A stretch of DNA of 64,000 nucleotides from Meloidogyne chitwoodi (lineage: Eukaryota > Nematoda > Chromadorea > Rhabditida > Meloidogynidae), in assembly GCA_015183035.1 (NCBI GenBank), contig JACZZP010000003.1:1054001-1118000 (forward strand). The letters are read 5' to 3'. The notes beneath the pieces were generated by a model. That model worked only from the letters and a program-made list of their open reading frames with translations, was not told where the DNA came from and did not search any database. Below, in pieces: positions 37,511 through 49,448 of this stretch. Each line of letters starts with the position of its first letter. Position 1 is the first letter of the stretch. Made by a program: the position numbers and the translations under genes.

Positions 37511-37766
37511 AAGAAAATAATTAATATTTTAATTATTTTTTTTTTGATGAAAGAAAAAGAGGAATAAAGAAAATATATTTTTGATCTTTATTTTAATTTG
37601 GATCTCAAAATATTAATATAATTTTCATACTAAGAATACATGCATTTTTATTTGTTCTTTTTCTTTTATTTTTTGTGTTCAATGGGAGATACATAGATTT
37701 ATGGGAATTAATTTAGGTATACTTAAAAATAAAATTAAAATATAATTTTAATTAATTAATCTTACA

Positions 37767-38113
37767 TTAACTAAATTTAAAAATTAATAATGCAACAAAT
37801 ACACCCATCCAAAATAAAAATAAAGGTATAATTATAACATAAATTTGTGCTGGAAATAACAATTTCAATGAACTTTCAGTTGGAATGAAAGGCTAAAATA
37901 AACAAAAATAATTTTATAAAATTATTGGTTTAATCATTTTAAATTAATTAATTATTTAAATAAATTTATAAAAACAATTTTTTAATTAAAATTCAAATTT
38001 TAAAAAATTCAAACCACTCCAAAAATCCATAATATATAATACAATGAAAGGCCTATACCCAAATAGAGACAGATTTTCGCGTAATTAATTGTTATTTTTA
38101 TAGAAGAATTCAT
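37767..38113 (-). CDS. dpm-2: Dolichol-phosphate mannosyltransferase subunit 2 (DPM2)
   Basis: Small endoplasmic-reticulum membrane subunit that stabilises the dolichol-phosphate-mannose synthase and supports GPI-anchor synthesis. There are two exons with a short intron, about 75 residues in all, close to the family length of about 84. Helix 1 is ICLYLGIGLSLYYILWIFGV. The luminal loop PFIPTESSLKLLFPAQIY matches the family's PF-D-x-H-x-x-x-x-x-FLPR-Y pattern. Helix 2 is VIIIPLFLFWMGVFVALLI. The exact donor is ambiguous by one codon (before or after GTG). It is convergent with flp-5 and divergent from the lectin-like gene. Confidence 0.8.
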
Positions 38114-38563
38114 ATGTATAGTAATCTGAAAATATTTATTAATATTTAATAATTATATACATATTTAAAAAATCTTAATTTATTTTTATATTTTATTTTT
38201 TTCATTTATTTTATATAAAAAATAACAAAAAGTTATTCATCCTTAATAAAACAAAATTCAAACTTTTTTCACATAATTTCAAAAGCTCATATAATATTAA
38301 AAAAAAAAGAAATAAAATTTTTCATTGCAAAAATCAAACCAAAAAATAGGTCAGAAAAAAGTTTGAATCAAAAGAATATAAACAATTAGAAATAAAGGCT
38401 TGAGAAGACTTGATAGTTTCAGAAAGAAAAAATAGAATATATTCAAATACAAATTAAATAATTCTTATTAAATAAAACATTATAATCATCAATTTATTGA
38501 AAAAAAAGAGAAAGAAAATTCTTAAATAAATTAATTCATAAAAAGAAATTAAATAATCTAATA
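38114..38563. other. Intergenic space between divergent DPM2 and lectin-like genes
   Basis: AT-rich, about 450 bp. No recognisable motif or exon. It should contain both promoters. Confidence 0.5.
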
Positions 38564-39588
38564 ATGTTTATTAATTCTTTTATTAACTTTATTGTCAAAA
38601 TTTTTATTTTAAAATTATTTTTAATTAATAACTTAGCAATTGAACAAAAGCTAATAATTGATTTAAAAAAACCATCATCATCATTATTATCTTCACAAAG
38701 ACCTAGATCAAGAATTACAGGAGAAAGACCTAATGAAATAAATTCAGTCGAACATTTTACAAAACAAGAACAAGGATTTTTAAATGTTTTAACTATTGAG
38801 CATGGAGCAGCATCAACAATGAAGAAAAGGCATAATAGCTATACTGATGAGGAAAATATTAAACCTTTGTCTAGTACTTCTATTGAAAAAGTTAAATAAC
38901 ATTTCTTAAATAATCAAACCAAATTTTTAGATTAAAGACATGATAAAACGTTTAGACGAGATTTTCTCTCTTCGATTTGAGCATTTATCTCGGGCAAGTT
39001 AAAATTCGTTTTACAGAAATTGTTTAATTAATGAAAATTATGTTAATTTTAAGAGACTTGATAGACTTGAGGCTAATCAACAACACTTGAGACGAGCTGC
39101 ACTTGCAGATTGGCCAGCATTTAGCGTGGATAAACGTGTACGAGTATTTGCACATCCTCGCAGTACTTGGCCTGATTCACAGAAAGAATGCGCTGAACAT
39201 GCCGGAACTCTACTTGAAATAGACTCCGAGACTGAGAATGCGCGAATAGATGGTCAGATATACGTTTTTATTTATTAATATTTTAAACTAAAATTCTATT
39301 TCAGAAATGCTTACCAATAGTATGAGTAACAGACCACAAGATCTATATTGGATTGGTGTACAAATTATGCTGCAATTCAGCAATGGATCATCCACAAATG
39401 GAAATTATAGTAATTTTGAGGAGCAAAACTATTTTGAAGTGCCACAAAATTTCCAACAGCAATCGCCAAAAAGTTTGATGATGAGAAGATGTGCTGCAAT
39501 ATCTGCTTCACAAGCATCGAAAAGTGAAGGAGGAAGATGGTTAAGTTTAGAATGTAGCGAAAAACACGGTTTTATATGTCAGCTTTAA
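38564..39588 (+). CDS. C-type lectin-like domain protein, secreted or type II membrane
   Basis: The N-terminus has a hydrophobic signal or signal-anchor (FIVKIFILKLFLINNLA). A low-complexity Ser/Arg segment and a short coiled coil follow (MIKRLDEIFSLRFEHLSRA, RLDRLEANQQHLRRAALADW). The C-terminal domain has CTLD landmarks: CAEHAGTLLEIDSETENARI, YWIGVQ, a Cys in MRRCAAI, WLSLECSEKHGFICQL. The Ca-binding signatures EPN/QPD and WND are not seen, so carbohydrate binding of the classical kind is doubtful. Exons were joined as 38564-38892, about 38934-38998, about 39052-39251 and 39305-39588; all joins keep the frame. Its 3' end faces that of eIF3d, 143 bp away. Confidence 0.8.
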
Positions 39589-39731
39589 AATGTTGATTGT
39601 AAGAAAATCAATAAACTCCTTAAAAAAGCAATTTGAATTTTATTTTATAAGATTAGATAAATTTTGTCATAAAAACATTTTAACAACAAACACGTAAATT
39701 ATATTATAAATACCGAAAACTAAACAAAAAA

Positions 39732-42095
39732 TTAATCTGCTTCATCCTCAGAGGCACTCCCTTCTTCATCCTCGCTTGATTCAAGTGTCCCTTCCGGAAG
39801 TGCATAAATACGAACAACTTGCTAAAAATATTAAAATAACTGTAAAGATATTTTGAAGATATCTTGCCTGGTGTGGATCTTTCATAAGTAAATATTTTCC
39901 CGGTGGGCGTTCCATAAAGAAATCAATTATTGCTCTTAGAATACCCCAACAAGTTTGAATATTTAAAGAGGGGAAACTAGAAGCAAATTTTGTTGGTTCC
40001 CATTGTTGAGTGCCAAGAATAACATGTTGTGTACTGCTTCGAACATTAGTGCGACTTACAAATCTTCAAAGAAAAGCTTATTTACTATTTCAAAAATTAT
40101 TAAAAGCAAACCCAAATTTTATGAAATCTGAGCCTGCCAAAATTGCCTGTAACGTCCATTTTGCTACTTTACAATTATTATTTCTTTAAAAAATTATAAT
40201 ATAAATAAAAACTTTTTTGATATTACAACCTCACTTCAGTTGCAAATACAGTTCCACGTTGAATTTCAAGCTTGGAACGCCAGTCCTCACCGCCACTTTG
40301 CTAAATAAAAAAACTTATTTCTTCACCACATTGTCAATCACTTACCGAACTATCCCATTCATTGAGTGCTTTAATAGTCAACTTTACTATTTCTCCGCCA
40401 CTTCCCTGCATTACAGCATCATGTTCAGTCCGTGCTACTAATTTAATAGGGTTTCCATCACGCATCGTGCCCAGATCCCAAGTTCTGTATTTATAAGCTG
40501 TATCACTTTCCTCTTCTTCGAATGGAACTTTTTCATTTTCAAATTTATAGACATGTTGGCTATCACGTTTTAGGAATTGGCGTCGAAAATTTTGATTTAA
40601 AATAAGAGCCTCATCTGCTAATGTTTTAGCATTATTGATGCCAGGCCCATCCCAGCTGGGAGGCTCCATCGCTGTCTCGCTGACCCAAAGAGCATCTTAA
40701 ATAAATTCTAATAAAAAGAAAGCTAAGAAGTATCATAAAAGAAATTAGGTAAAACGACCAATGAAAAATCTTGGAAATTAGAAAAATTAAAGGTTCTAAC
40801 CAACTGGAGAACCTCCGCTTATTGAACGCTTGTCGAAGAACAATTTATTGCCAATTCTGTAAGCAAGAATGTCCCAACTATTAACAGAACGGGTACAACT
40901 CATGAGAGTTGCCAAAATTATATCAGTTGCAAAAACATTCCCAACACCAGCCGAGGCTAACTTCAAAATAAATATGAGACTGATATGATATAAAAAACAA
41001 ACCTTATGAATGACAGGATCTTCAGTAGTGGTGACGTGACAGTAGGTACCATTAAAACGCTTAAGAGGTACCGCCTTGTTGACGCTTATTCTATCAGCTA
41101 GTTTGTCGTAGTAATGAAGTACTCCATAACTATGACCTCCGCTAAATGAAAAATTGGAGTTTTAGTTTAAAATTTGAAAAGCGCAAACATATCCTTCCCC
41201 TGTTCCACATTCGGGAGGGAGAGTTTGTTTAATTGTTGGAAATCTAATTCTTTGATCACTTCCCAGTCAGGACGAACTTGAACCGATGGTTGACGGCCCT
41301 TTCCAGGTTGTCGTTCATTGTATCGACGTGTCTGTCGTTGAGGCATGCCTCGAACACCGCCACCTCGTCGAAGAAAAACTTTATAAGCTTTTTGCTGCTC
41401 TCTATAAAAGAATATAACAAACATATTATTACTAATTAAATAACTTCATAATGCTTCGTTTCATTTTATTTGGTACATTATACTTTTCATATTCGCGGCG
41501 TTCTTGCTCACGCTGGGCTAACCTTCGCTGAAAGGAGAGTTTGATTAGTGTTAAAAGTTTATCATCTGAATGCTTAAAAATATTTCAATAATAGCAAATA
41601 AATTTCTTCTAAATTTTTGGCTAACCTTTTACAGAAAATATTTTGTTATTACTAATTTTAATATTTAAGTTATTGTAAGAGTTAATAAAATAAGAACGTT
41701 CAAGAACTGGAACTGTCTTCTATAGATAGGCTTTTGCGGTCGCTGCATCGCTCTGCCCGAATCAACCAATTGGAAATTGGCATCTTCATTATCATGCACA
41801 TAATCAAATTGAGCGCCAGCAGTCGCAGATGAACCATAGAGGCGCTCATTATAACGATCACCTAAAAAAATTAATGTAATAACAAAAAAATAAACTCACG
41901 CATTTCACTCTTTTTGTATCGATCTACTCCTAGCCAATCGACAATACGTCCGATACGATCACATTTATTAAAAGGCTGATATGGAAGTCCATCAAAAAGC
42001 GCGAGTACAGGTGATTCTTTAACAGGCCCTGGACCCCACCCTTCCGAATTTGCAAGACATTCAGACAAATCCAATAATGGGAGAGTTGAACCCAT
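39732..42095 (-). CDS. eif-3.D: Eukaryotic translation initiation factor 3 subunit D
   Basis: Cytosolic translation factor; eIF3d sits at the edge of eIF3 and can bind the mRNA cap. The N-terminus has [26 protein letters not shown] and [12 protein letters not shown]. The middle has [38 protein letters not shown] (with [17 protein letters not shown] on the next exon) and FFDKRS. The C-terminal half has [50 protein letters not shown] and a terminal acidic tail [15 protein letters not shown]. This is full-length eIF3d in domain order. Start at 42095 ([14 protein letters not shown]). The N-terminal 15 residues are unlike those of vertebrate eIF3d. The acidic protein gene lies 355 bp upstream on the same strand, so the two may be co-transcribed. 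Confidence 0.94.
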
Positions 42096-42449
42096 TTATT
42101 TTTACTAAAAATTTGACATATGTCGTAAAAGCTTAAAAAAATAATTTGTTTAAAAACAAATACTGAAATAAATTTTTAATTTATAACAATGTAAAGAAAA
42201 TTAAGTAAATTTTAAAAAACAAGAGAACAAAAAACATTTACTTCAACTACATCAAGAAAATAGAGTACAGAAGATTTTGGATGGTAAATTTATTCAGAAA
42301 AATCCTATCCGACCTTAGACTCAATAAATTGGATTCTGCACTCTAAAATACTTAACATGAACAATATGCCAAAAAAATGAATTTAAAGGTGAAAAAAAAG
42401 AAAACAAATTAATTTGCTAAAAAATTTAAAAAATCATTTAGAAAAATCG

Positions 42450-43180
42450 CTATTTAATAATTTTTAACCTCCGAAGAATACGCGGATGCGGAACGCCCAA
42501 TTCAGGAGATGAATTCTCTTCCTCTCTTGTTTGAATGTTTAATTCAACGCTATCATCAGAAGATAATGAACAGCTACTAACTGAGTTATTTTTTTCTTCA
42601 TTGTCATTAGTATTTTCATCATTAACATCATTGTCGTCAATTTTAATTGAATCCTCTTCTGAAATATTTAATGGATCCCAAACATTTGTATCATCATCAG
42701 AATTGTAAAAACAAGTTCCAAAAAAATCGTCTTCTAAACTCATTGGCTCTCCTTAATAAAATCATTAAAAGTTTAGGCAATTAAAAATTTGACTACCTAT
42801 ATTCCGTATTGTAATGGTATTTTCATTATTATTATTATTATTTGCATCATTGACATAATTGTTGTCAATTTTAATTGAATCTACTTCCACATTAATCTCC
42901 ATCAAAGGCGCTACACTCAGTATAGGACGGAGTTGAGGCTAAAGACACGTTAATTTAATTATATTAAAAAAGAAAATCTGAGTCATTAAATATATATATT
43001 TTTGTCAAACTCATAAAATAGTCAAATTAAGTTTAGAAAATTAAACATGGAAATTTTATAATAATATTTATTGTCATAATAAGTAAAAACCTTAATTGCA
43101 TCTCTAATTGATTCAGCGATTGATTGCAATAAGACTTGATCTAAAAGTAATTGCTGATGCCTGGTCAACTTATTTGTCAT
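42450..43180 (-). CDS. Acidic protein of unknown function with internal duplication
   Basis: Three exons. Exon 1 starts MTNKLTRHQQLLLDQVLLQS and gives a short amphipathic helix (IAESIRDAIK). Exon 2 has PQLRPILSVAPLMEINVEV and then DSIKIDNNYVNDANNNNNNENT. Exon 3 (42450 to about 42749) has EPMSLEDDFFGTCFYNSDDD, then DSIKIDDNDVNDENTNDNEE, a Ser/Asp/Glu-rich stretch, and a basic C-terminus LGVPHPRILRRLKIIK. Phase-matched splicing (G before GTAGTC; GAGAGCC after an acceptor) links exons 2 and 3. The DSIKID...VND segment is present twice. Acceptor-like TTATCACAG directly precedes the ATG. No family recognised; composition suggests a nuclear, disordered protein. Confidence 0.6.
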
Positions 43181-43480
43181 CTGTGATAATAAAGAATCTG
43201 AAATCTTAACACCTGTTCATTTACAGTATTTTAAAGAAATAATAAATAAATTTCGAAAAACATTATGCCATAATGCCAAAAGGCGCTTTTTTTCCAGTAC
43301 AAATCTTGGACTGATCGTCGCGGCATCCCTACTTTAAATTCCTTGATGATTTTTTTAACAAATTATAAATTAACGTACTAATTTTATTATTATAAATTAA
43401 CGTTTATTGTTATCTCTTACATACTTTTTGTCCTCAATTAAATTTTAACATTTTAGTAACTTCAACATTAGAATTTCGTC
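43181..43480. promoter_or_regulatory. Divergent promoter region, acidic protein and cdk-1
   Basis: 300 bp between start codons of two divergent genes. A GC-richer core at 43268-43335 contains GCCAAAAGGCGCTTTTT and GATCGTCGCGGCATCCC. GGCGC-like words preceding a cell-cycle kinase could be E2F-type sites, but this is a guess. TTTTAG at 43451-43456 precedes the cdk-1 ATG and is a probable trans-splice acceptor. Confidence 0.4.
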
Positions 43481-44812
43481 ATGAAGCCCTCCATTAACAA
43501 AGGCAGAAGTTTAGATGATTTTACCAAAATTGATAAAATTGGAGAAGGTTTATTTTACATATTTATCGTTTACTCTAATAAAATCATCAGGAACCTACGG
43601 CGTGGTCTACAAAGGAATCGATAAGAAAACCGGGAAATTTGTTGCCATGAAGAAGATCCGTTTGGAAAGTGAGGATGAAGGAGTGCCTTCTACTGCAATT
43701 CGCGAAATTTCCATGCTGCGAGAATTAAGGAATCCAAACATTGTGACACTAGAAGACGTGATCATGCAGGTTAAAATTTTTGAAAAATTTTCTAAAATCA
43801 AGACAACGTGTATTTAATTATTGAGAGTAACACATTACAAGGATTATTATTATTATAAAGGTCTAATTGCGAGAACGCTATTTGAATCTAAAAGTCAATT
43901 TTAATTCCCTTAAATTTTGTAGGAAAGTCGCCTTTATTTGATCTTCGAATTCTTACAAATGGACCTGAAGCGTTATATGGACAACGTTGCAGAAGGAACA
44001 ATGGAAAAGTCATTGATCAAAAGCTTCCTCTATCAGATGTGTCAAGCAATGTGCTTTTGCCATCAACGACGAGTTTTGCATCGCGATTTAAAGCCACAGG
44101 TTTTTCAAATATTTCTTTTCTGTTAAGTAATAGTTTATATTTTAGAATTTACTTGTTGATCCTGAAACGCACACTATAAAGTTGGCTGATTTTGGCTTAG
44201 CCCGTGCAGTTGGTATCCCTATTCGTGCTTATACACACGAGGCAAATTTTCTCATGTTTTTCGATTATTTTTTAACCATTAAGGTAGTCACTCTTTGGTA
44301 CAGAGCGCCTGAAGTTCTTTTGGGTGCACATCGTTACTCAACAGGCGTGGACATTTGGAGCATAGGATGCATATTTGCGGAGATGGCGCGCAACAAACCA
44401 CTCTTTCAAGGCGATTCTGAAATTGACCAACTTTTTCGTATTTTTCGGTTTAAATATATTCTTGTATATTGTACGTTTTCACTTTCAGTATATTGTCCAC
44501 ACCAACTGAACAAGTTTGGGAGGGAGTTACACAACTGCCAGACTATAAGCCGACATTTCCAAAATGGCGTGATCTCCATCTTGAAGCAAAAATGGATTTA
44601 TTTTTGGATAAGAATGGACTTGACCTTCTTTCAGTATGTTTAGATTTGACCTGTATTTTTTCTTGTCATTTTAGAAAATGTTCATCTACAATCCATCGGA
44701 GCGAATCTCCGCAAAACAGATGCTCAAACATCCATACTTCATTGGATTGGATAAATCAAAATTACCGGCAGGCGATTACGATGGACGTCTAATTTTAGAT
44801 GACGGCAAATGA
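43481..44812 (+). CDS. cdk-1: Cyclin-dependent kinase 1 (Cdc2)
   Basis: Serine/threonine kinase that drives entry into mitosis with cyclins A/B. Six to seven exons. The glycine loop reads [13 protein letters not shown] once the short intron at about 43546-43590 is removed, retaining the inhibitory Thr-Tyr pair. The cyclin-binding helix is the canonical [11 protein letters not shown]. Catalytic motifs are [23 protein letters not shown] and [13 protein letters not shown], and the activation-loop threonine is in RAYTHEVVT. The C-lobe has [30 protein letters not shown] and [17 protein letters not shown]. No key residue is missing. Between the PSTAIRE exon and [15 protein letters not shown] lies a longer intron. 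CDK1 rather than CDK5 is favoured by PSTAIRE and the MDLKRYMD segment. Confidence 0.95.
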
Positions 44813-45169
44813 ATGTTTCTTGATGACTTACAAGTTAATTTAAGTTTTTTTATTCATCTGTCGAACGAATTTTTTGGATGGATATGTTGAAATTTGATAA
44901 GGAGATTCATAAAATCAATGCTTAAGTAAAAATAAATAATTGTACTTTATAAATGAAAAATTCAATAAAATGTGGAAATTGATTAACCGGTGTCAAGAAG
45001 TAATAAAAATAAAGTAAGAAATTAAGGTGAAAGTAATCATAAGCATTTTAATAATTCATAATTTTAGAGGATTGGTGAAAATTAAAAATTTTGAAAAAAG
45101 TTCACAGGATCTACCTAAAAATTTTCTGGCTACGCCCTTGATTAAAAATAAAAAAGCAATGCTGGTAGG
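44813..45169. other. Convergent 3' intergenic region
   Basis: Lies between the ends of cdk-1 and the LysM gene. AATAAA-like polyadenylation signals occur on both strands (for example AAATAAATAA near 44930 and AATAAAATG near 44963). Nothing else recognised. Confidence 0.5.
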
Positions 45170-45781
45170 TTAAAAATCGCTAAACTTATCATTTTTCATC
45201 ATTTTATCAAACTTTCCAATTGCACTTTTTGTTTTCCTCATACTCACATCTATCCTTTTGAGTAGTTGGTCTAGAGATTCTTCCGAATTTTCCTTGTTTG
45301 AGCGTCCTTTCTCTAGGTTATCATGTAGTTTCGAAATGTTTTTGTAGTTATGAGTTGATGAACCGGAAAATAAAGAATTGTTTTCCTCAGGTTCGGCGGG
45401 GTTTCCACTAAATATTGGAATGAAAACTTCAGTTTTGCAATATAAGCTCTGATTAGACCATAATCTGTTTATGCGCTTGATTTCGAACATCGAGCTATTG
45501 TACCTTAATGATTTTGGGAATTATTGTTAGAAGGAGAAATAATGGCTAATTTCAATTTTTATAATTAGGTAGATTATATGGGCATTTTAATAAATTTCAG
45601 AATACCTAAGTTCAAGATTTTGTAGTGTGTCATATGGTTGAACCTTATGCACAGCAATCCTCACAAATTTTGGTGCACTTGTCGTTGGAGAATTCAAATC
45701 AGCTATGCTGCCATAACAACGAATCTTTTTTGCTCCAAAAAGGAATGCACTTTCATCATAATTTTGATAATGACCATCCAT
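45170..45781 (-). CDS. LysM-domain protein, LYSMD1/2-like
   Basis: Two exons, 45606-45781 and 45170-45503, encoding about 169 residues. Joining across the phase-2 intron gives a LysM domain: RIAVHKVQPYDTLQNLELR, then YNSSMFEIKRINRLWSNQSL and YCKTEVFIPI. This matches the single N-terminal-half LysM of animal LYSMD1/LYSMD2 (V-x-P-x-D-T-L-x-x-L-x-x-[RK]-Y ... IKRxNxLW ... L-x-IP). The first 37 residues contain a small Ser/Thr segment. The C-terminus is charged, with SLDQLLKRIDVSMRKTKSAI. There is no signal peptide or membrane segment, consistent with intracellular LYSMD2. The function of this subfamily is poorly known. It is divergent from xpg-1 with 234 bp between start codons. Confidence 0.85.
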
Positions 45782-46015
45782 TGCGAAGGAAAATTACGAA
45801 TTCTTTAATTCTATTTAGTTTAATATTTCTCCTGCAAATTTTCTAAAAATGACAACTTAAGGTTATAGCTGACAATAAAAGATATTAATTCGGTCATTTT
45901 CAAAATGTCCATTTGTAAATATGTTTGTAAATGTTTGATTATTAATTTATTTATAAATTTTTACTTTTGCATTAGATTTTTGACTTAATAATATTTTTTG
46001 TTATTTTAGGTAAAT

Positions 46016-48535
46016 ATGGGAATTTATGGTCTCTGGCCTTTGTTGAAAGTCGCTTCTATTCCAATAACACTTGATGAACTCGAAGGAAAACGACTTGCAA
46101 TAGGTCTTAATTCAAGAATTTCTTTTATTGTTTTTGTACACAGATATATCATTATGGATTCATCAAGCGCAAAAAGGTTTTAACATTGAACAATCAAGCA
46201 AACCACATCTGACGCTTTTAATAAATAGGATCGCGAAGCTACTTTTTTACAAAATCCGCCCTGTTTTTGTGTTTGATGGCGAGAATTTACCAAGATTTAA
46301 GAAGCAAGTTCTTGTGAGTTTTGAAAGACTAATTTTAAATTAAAATTTTTTAGCGTGATCGCCTCTTGAAACGTCATTTGCAAGAAATTAACATTACTCG
46401 AGATAAGAAACGCCTTTTTGAGCATATAGCAGCAAATGAACATTCTAAATCAACTGAGTCATCTTCAAAGTATAATGGTTATACAAAAAAATCTAAAATT
46501 TCAAGTGTTAATTTTTTGGATTCTTCAACTAGGTGACGTTTTACTTATTTTTAATTTATTTTTTTAATATTTAAAGCGATTCTACTCCTATCTTCGCAAA
46601 TGAAGTTAACAGTGATACATCAAGTGCTAGCACTGATGGATGCGGAATTTACAGCTCAAAAATTGATGCCCAAATTTCAAAACTGGAGGAACATCGTGAA
46701 CTTGAACGTAATGAATTAGTAAAACGCTCCGAAATCCCAGATGATGCGGATAAGTTTAGCAGTTTTCAGTTGCACCGACTTTTACAGCGAAACAAAACAA
46801 ATACTCAATTGAAAAAGGTATCTGTCTAAAATTACAAGAAAAAATAGAATTATAATAGTTAAAAGAGGACAAGGTGCGTAATACTGTCGATATTTTGCAA
46901 AGTGAAGGAAATGGTATAAAATTAATTATATCTGATAAAAATCAAAACGTGCATATCTTGACATCCAAAGAGGAAGGACGACAGAGCCAGGAATCACCTT
47001 CAGTTACCTTGATGCATTCATCTTATGCTTCTGGAAATGATGACAGTTGTAAATTTTTTTTATTTAATAATTTTATTTCTTTATTTTTCTTAGCTTCTTC
47101 TGTTTTAAACAGCAGTGATGATAACTCCGACGATTTTATTGATGTTTATGATCCAGAAATGTTGAACAATGATTCCATAACAAGTATTGATGAGGACATA
47201 GTATTAGTTGACAAAAATAATGAAGATAATACTCCTTGTATTTCTAACGCTGAAAATTTTAAAGAATATGAAAGAGTTGACAATGAAATTGATGCATCAT
47301 TCCCGTCAAACATGCACTTCAAAAATTCCTCAAACAATTTAATTACCGAAAGAGATGTGATATATTCTGACTGTCAGGTTTTTTTAAAGTACTTGGTAAG
47401 TACCTTTGTATTTTTCAGAAACTTCTTTTTATTCTCGGTTTGCCTTTCATGGAATCACCCGCTGAGGCTGAAGCTCAATGTGTTGAACTAGAAAAATTGA
47501 ATCTTGTAGATGGAATTATCTCAGATGATAGTGATGTTTGGCTTTTTGGTGCTAAAAATGTCTTTAAGAATATGTTCAATAAAAAAACACATTTAGAGAA
47601 ATATTCTTCAGAGGATATAAAACTAAAACTTGGTAGGCATGTATTTTCATATAATTTATTTAAAAACAAATTTCTTAAAAAAGGTTTGACTAGATATGAA
47701 TTTATTCAATTGGGGTTATTAGCTGGTGGAGATTACTCGCGAGGATTAGAAAAAGTTGGTATGGTTACTGCTTTAGAATTAATCTCAGAATTTGTTGCTT
47801 CCAATAACGATGCATCTGTTGATAGCAGCATATTACAAAAGGTTAGATGTTAAAATATTTATATGACGATTTCTTCTACTATTTAAATTTCTCACACATT
47901 GTTAGATAAAATCTGAATAATTGAGGTAAACATAATTTCTCAAAATATTTTTTTTACTTTTACATTTTTTAGGTTCTTTTTTCGCTTAATAAAATACCTG
48001 AATGGATATTATCTAAACGACAAGAAAAATCAGTTTTTGTTGAATCACAAAGACGAATTCGTTTGCGAAAAATTATTGAATCAAACAATTCGGATGAAAT
48101 AATTAAGAAGGTAAAATTAAAATAAATTTAAATATTTTTTTAAATTTTAGTTTCCAAATGTTGAAGTAATTGAAGCTTATGCAAAACCGCTCGTAGATAA
48201 TTCTACAGAAAAATTTATATGGAGGCGAATGGATTTTGATGCATTAGATTCTTTTTTACAAATCAATCTTGGCATAACTAGAGAGGATATTTTTAACGTA
48301 AATTGATTTAAAAAATTAAATTTTATTATAAAATTTTTAGAAAACGCATGGGGCCTTTCAATGTTGGGATACTTTTATAACAGCACAAACGCAATCATAT
48401 CAACAGAAAATAACTAATTTTACGAGAACTTCAACTTCTTTCGACGATATTAAAATAAATACTTTTCTTCCTACTAAACGAGTAAAAAATGCGTTAAATA
48501 AACTAAAAAATACTCAAAAAGAGAAGAATATATAA
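46016..48535 (+). CDS. xpg-1: XPG/Rad2 structure-specific endonuclease
   Basis: Nuclease that makes the 3' incision in nucleotide excision repair. The N-region starts [13 protein letters not shown] and has [12 protein letters not shown] and [14 protein letters not shown] long acidic, Ser/Asp-rich spacer (46360-47380) follows, as in XPG and unlike FEN1. The I-region has [20 protein letters not shown] and [20 protein letters not shown], with the catalytic acidic residues intact. The helix-hairpin motif is [20 protein letters not shown]. The C-terminal part includes [18 protein letters not shown] and [10 protein letters not shown], a PCNA-binding-like box. The gene starts 7 bp after an acceptor-like TTATTTTAG. 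An intron (about 47635-47686) separates KLKLG from LTRYEF. The stop is TAA at 48533. Confidence 0.94.
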
Positions 48536-49448
48536 AAAATCAATTCATCTTTCAAAAAAACATTTTATATGTATTAAAAGGTTGTCATTTAAAAATATGT
48601 TAATTTTCTAATCACAAAGCTTACATATGTGAAGAATTTTATCGTTTATTTATTAAAATAAAACGAACTTTTTATTTTGTCATAAAAAATGTTAATAATA
48701 TGTATATTCTTTTAAATTTTTTAATATTAATAAGTATTAATTCCAAATAAGGAAAAAATCGGAGAATCTAAATAACTTGGTTTTTGAATTTTTAAATATA
48801 TTTTATGAGATGTTTTATGTATAAGTACATACATATGTTGTAAAAGTCCAAATAATATTTTTTGTCAAATATAACAATCGTAATTTCCTGCTTAATCTAA
48901 TTTCAAAATTTTCTTGCGCATTCACATCACAAAAACCGGATTTATTATGTGCGCTTTCTTCATTTCATTTGTTCCTTGTATTTTATTGACTGAAGAAATG
49001 CGAAATAAGCAAACTAAGATTTTGTTATTAGAGCCTGTCAGGGGTTAACCCTAAGGATCAACCCTCTGAAATCATATGAAACACAAAACTATTACGAAGC
49101 TAATTATATTTTAAATTTAATAATCTCATATGTATACCTAACTTCAAAAATTAAAAAATCTTGAATAAAAATGTAGCTGAACTTTAGAGGGAGTTGATCT
49201 TAAGGTGTTGATCCTTCGGGGTGGACATAAAAAATTTTAATTGATATTGATTTTAAACTAACAATAGTTAAATGTTTATTCATATGTATGTATTTTAATC
49301 TTACAAACTAAATTTTCTAAATATTTATAGTTTTTACCATTATCTATATTTACATATTACCTTATTGCAATTAATATTATAAATTTTTTTCATCTTTTGA
49401 TTTTTTTGTTTATACTTTAACTTTTAATTTTAGAGGCCGCCTTCCTGT
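48536..49448. other. Intergenic region with a possible small inverted-repeat element
   Basis: AT-rich flank between xpg-1 and the QSOX gene. A GC-richer imperfect inverted repeat lies within it (49031-49217, listed separately). Acceptor-like TTTTAATTTTAG at 49433 precedes the QSOX start. No gene seen. Confidence 0.5.
49031..49217. repeat. Possible MITE-like inverted repeat
   Basis: GTTAACCCTAAGGATCAACC (about 49043-49062) is imperfectly mirrored at about 49188-49217 by AGAGGGAGTTGATC and GTTGATCCTTCGGGG. The interior is AT-rich and has no gene. Size and terminal inverted repeats suit a small non-autonomous element, but no clear target-site duplication was seen. Confidence 0.35.
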
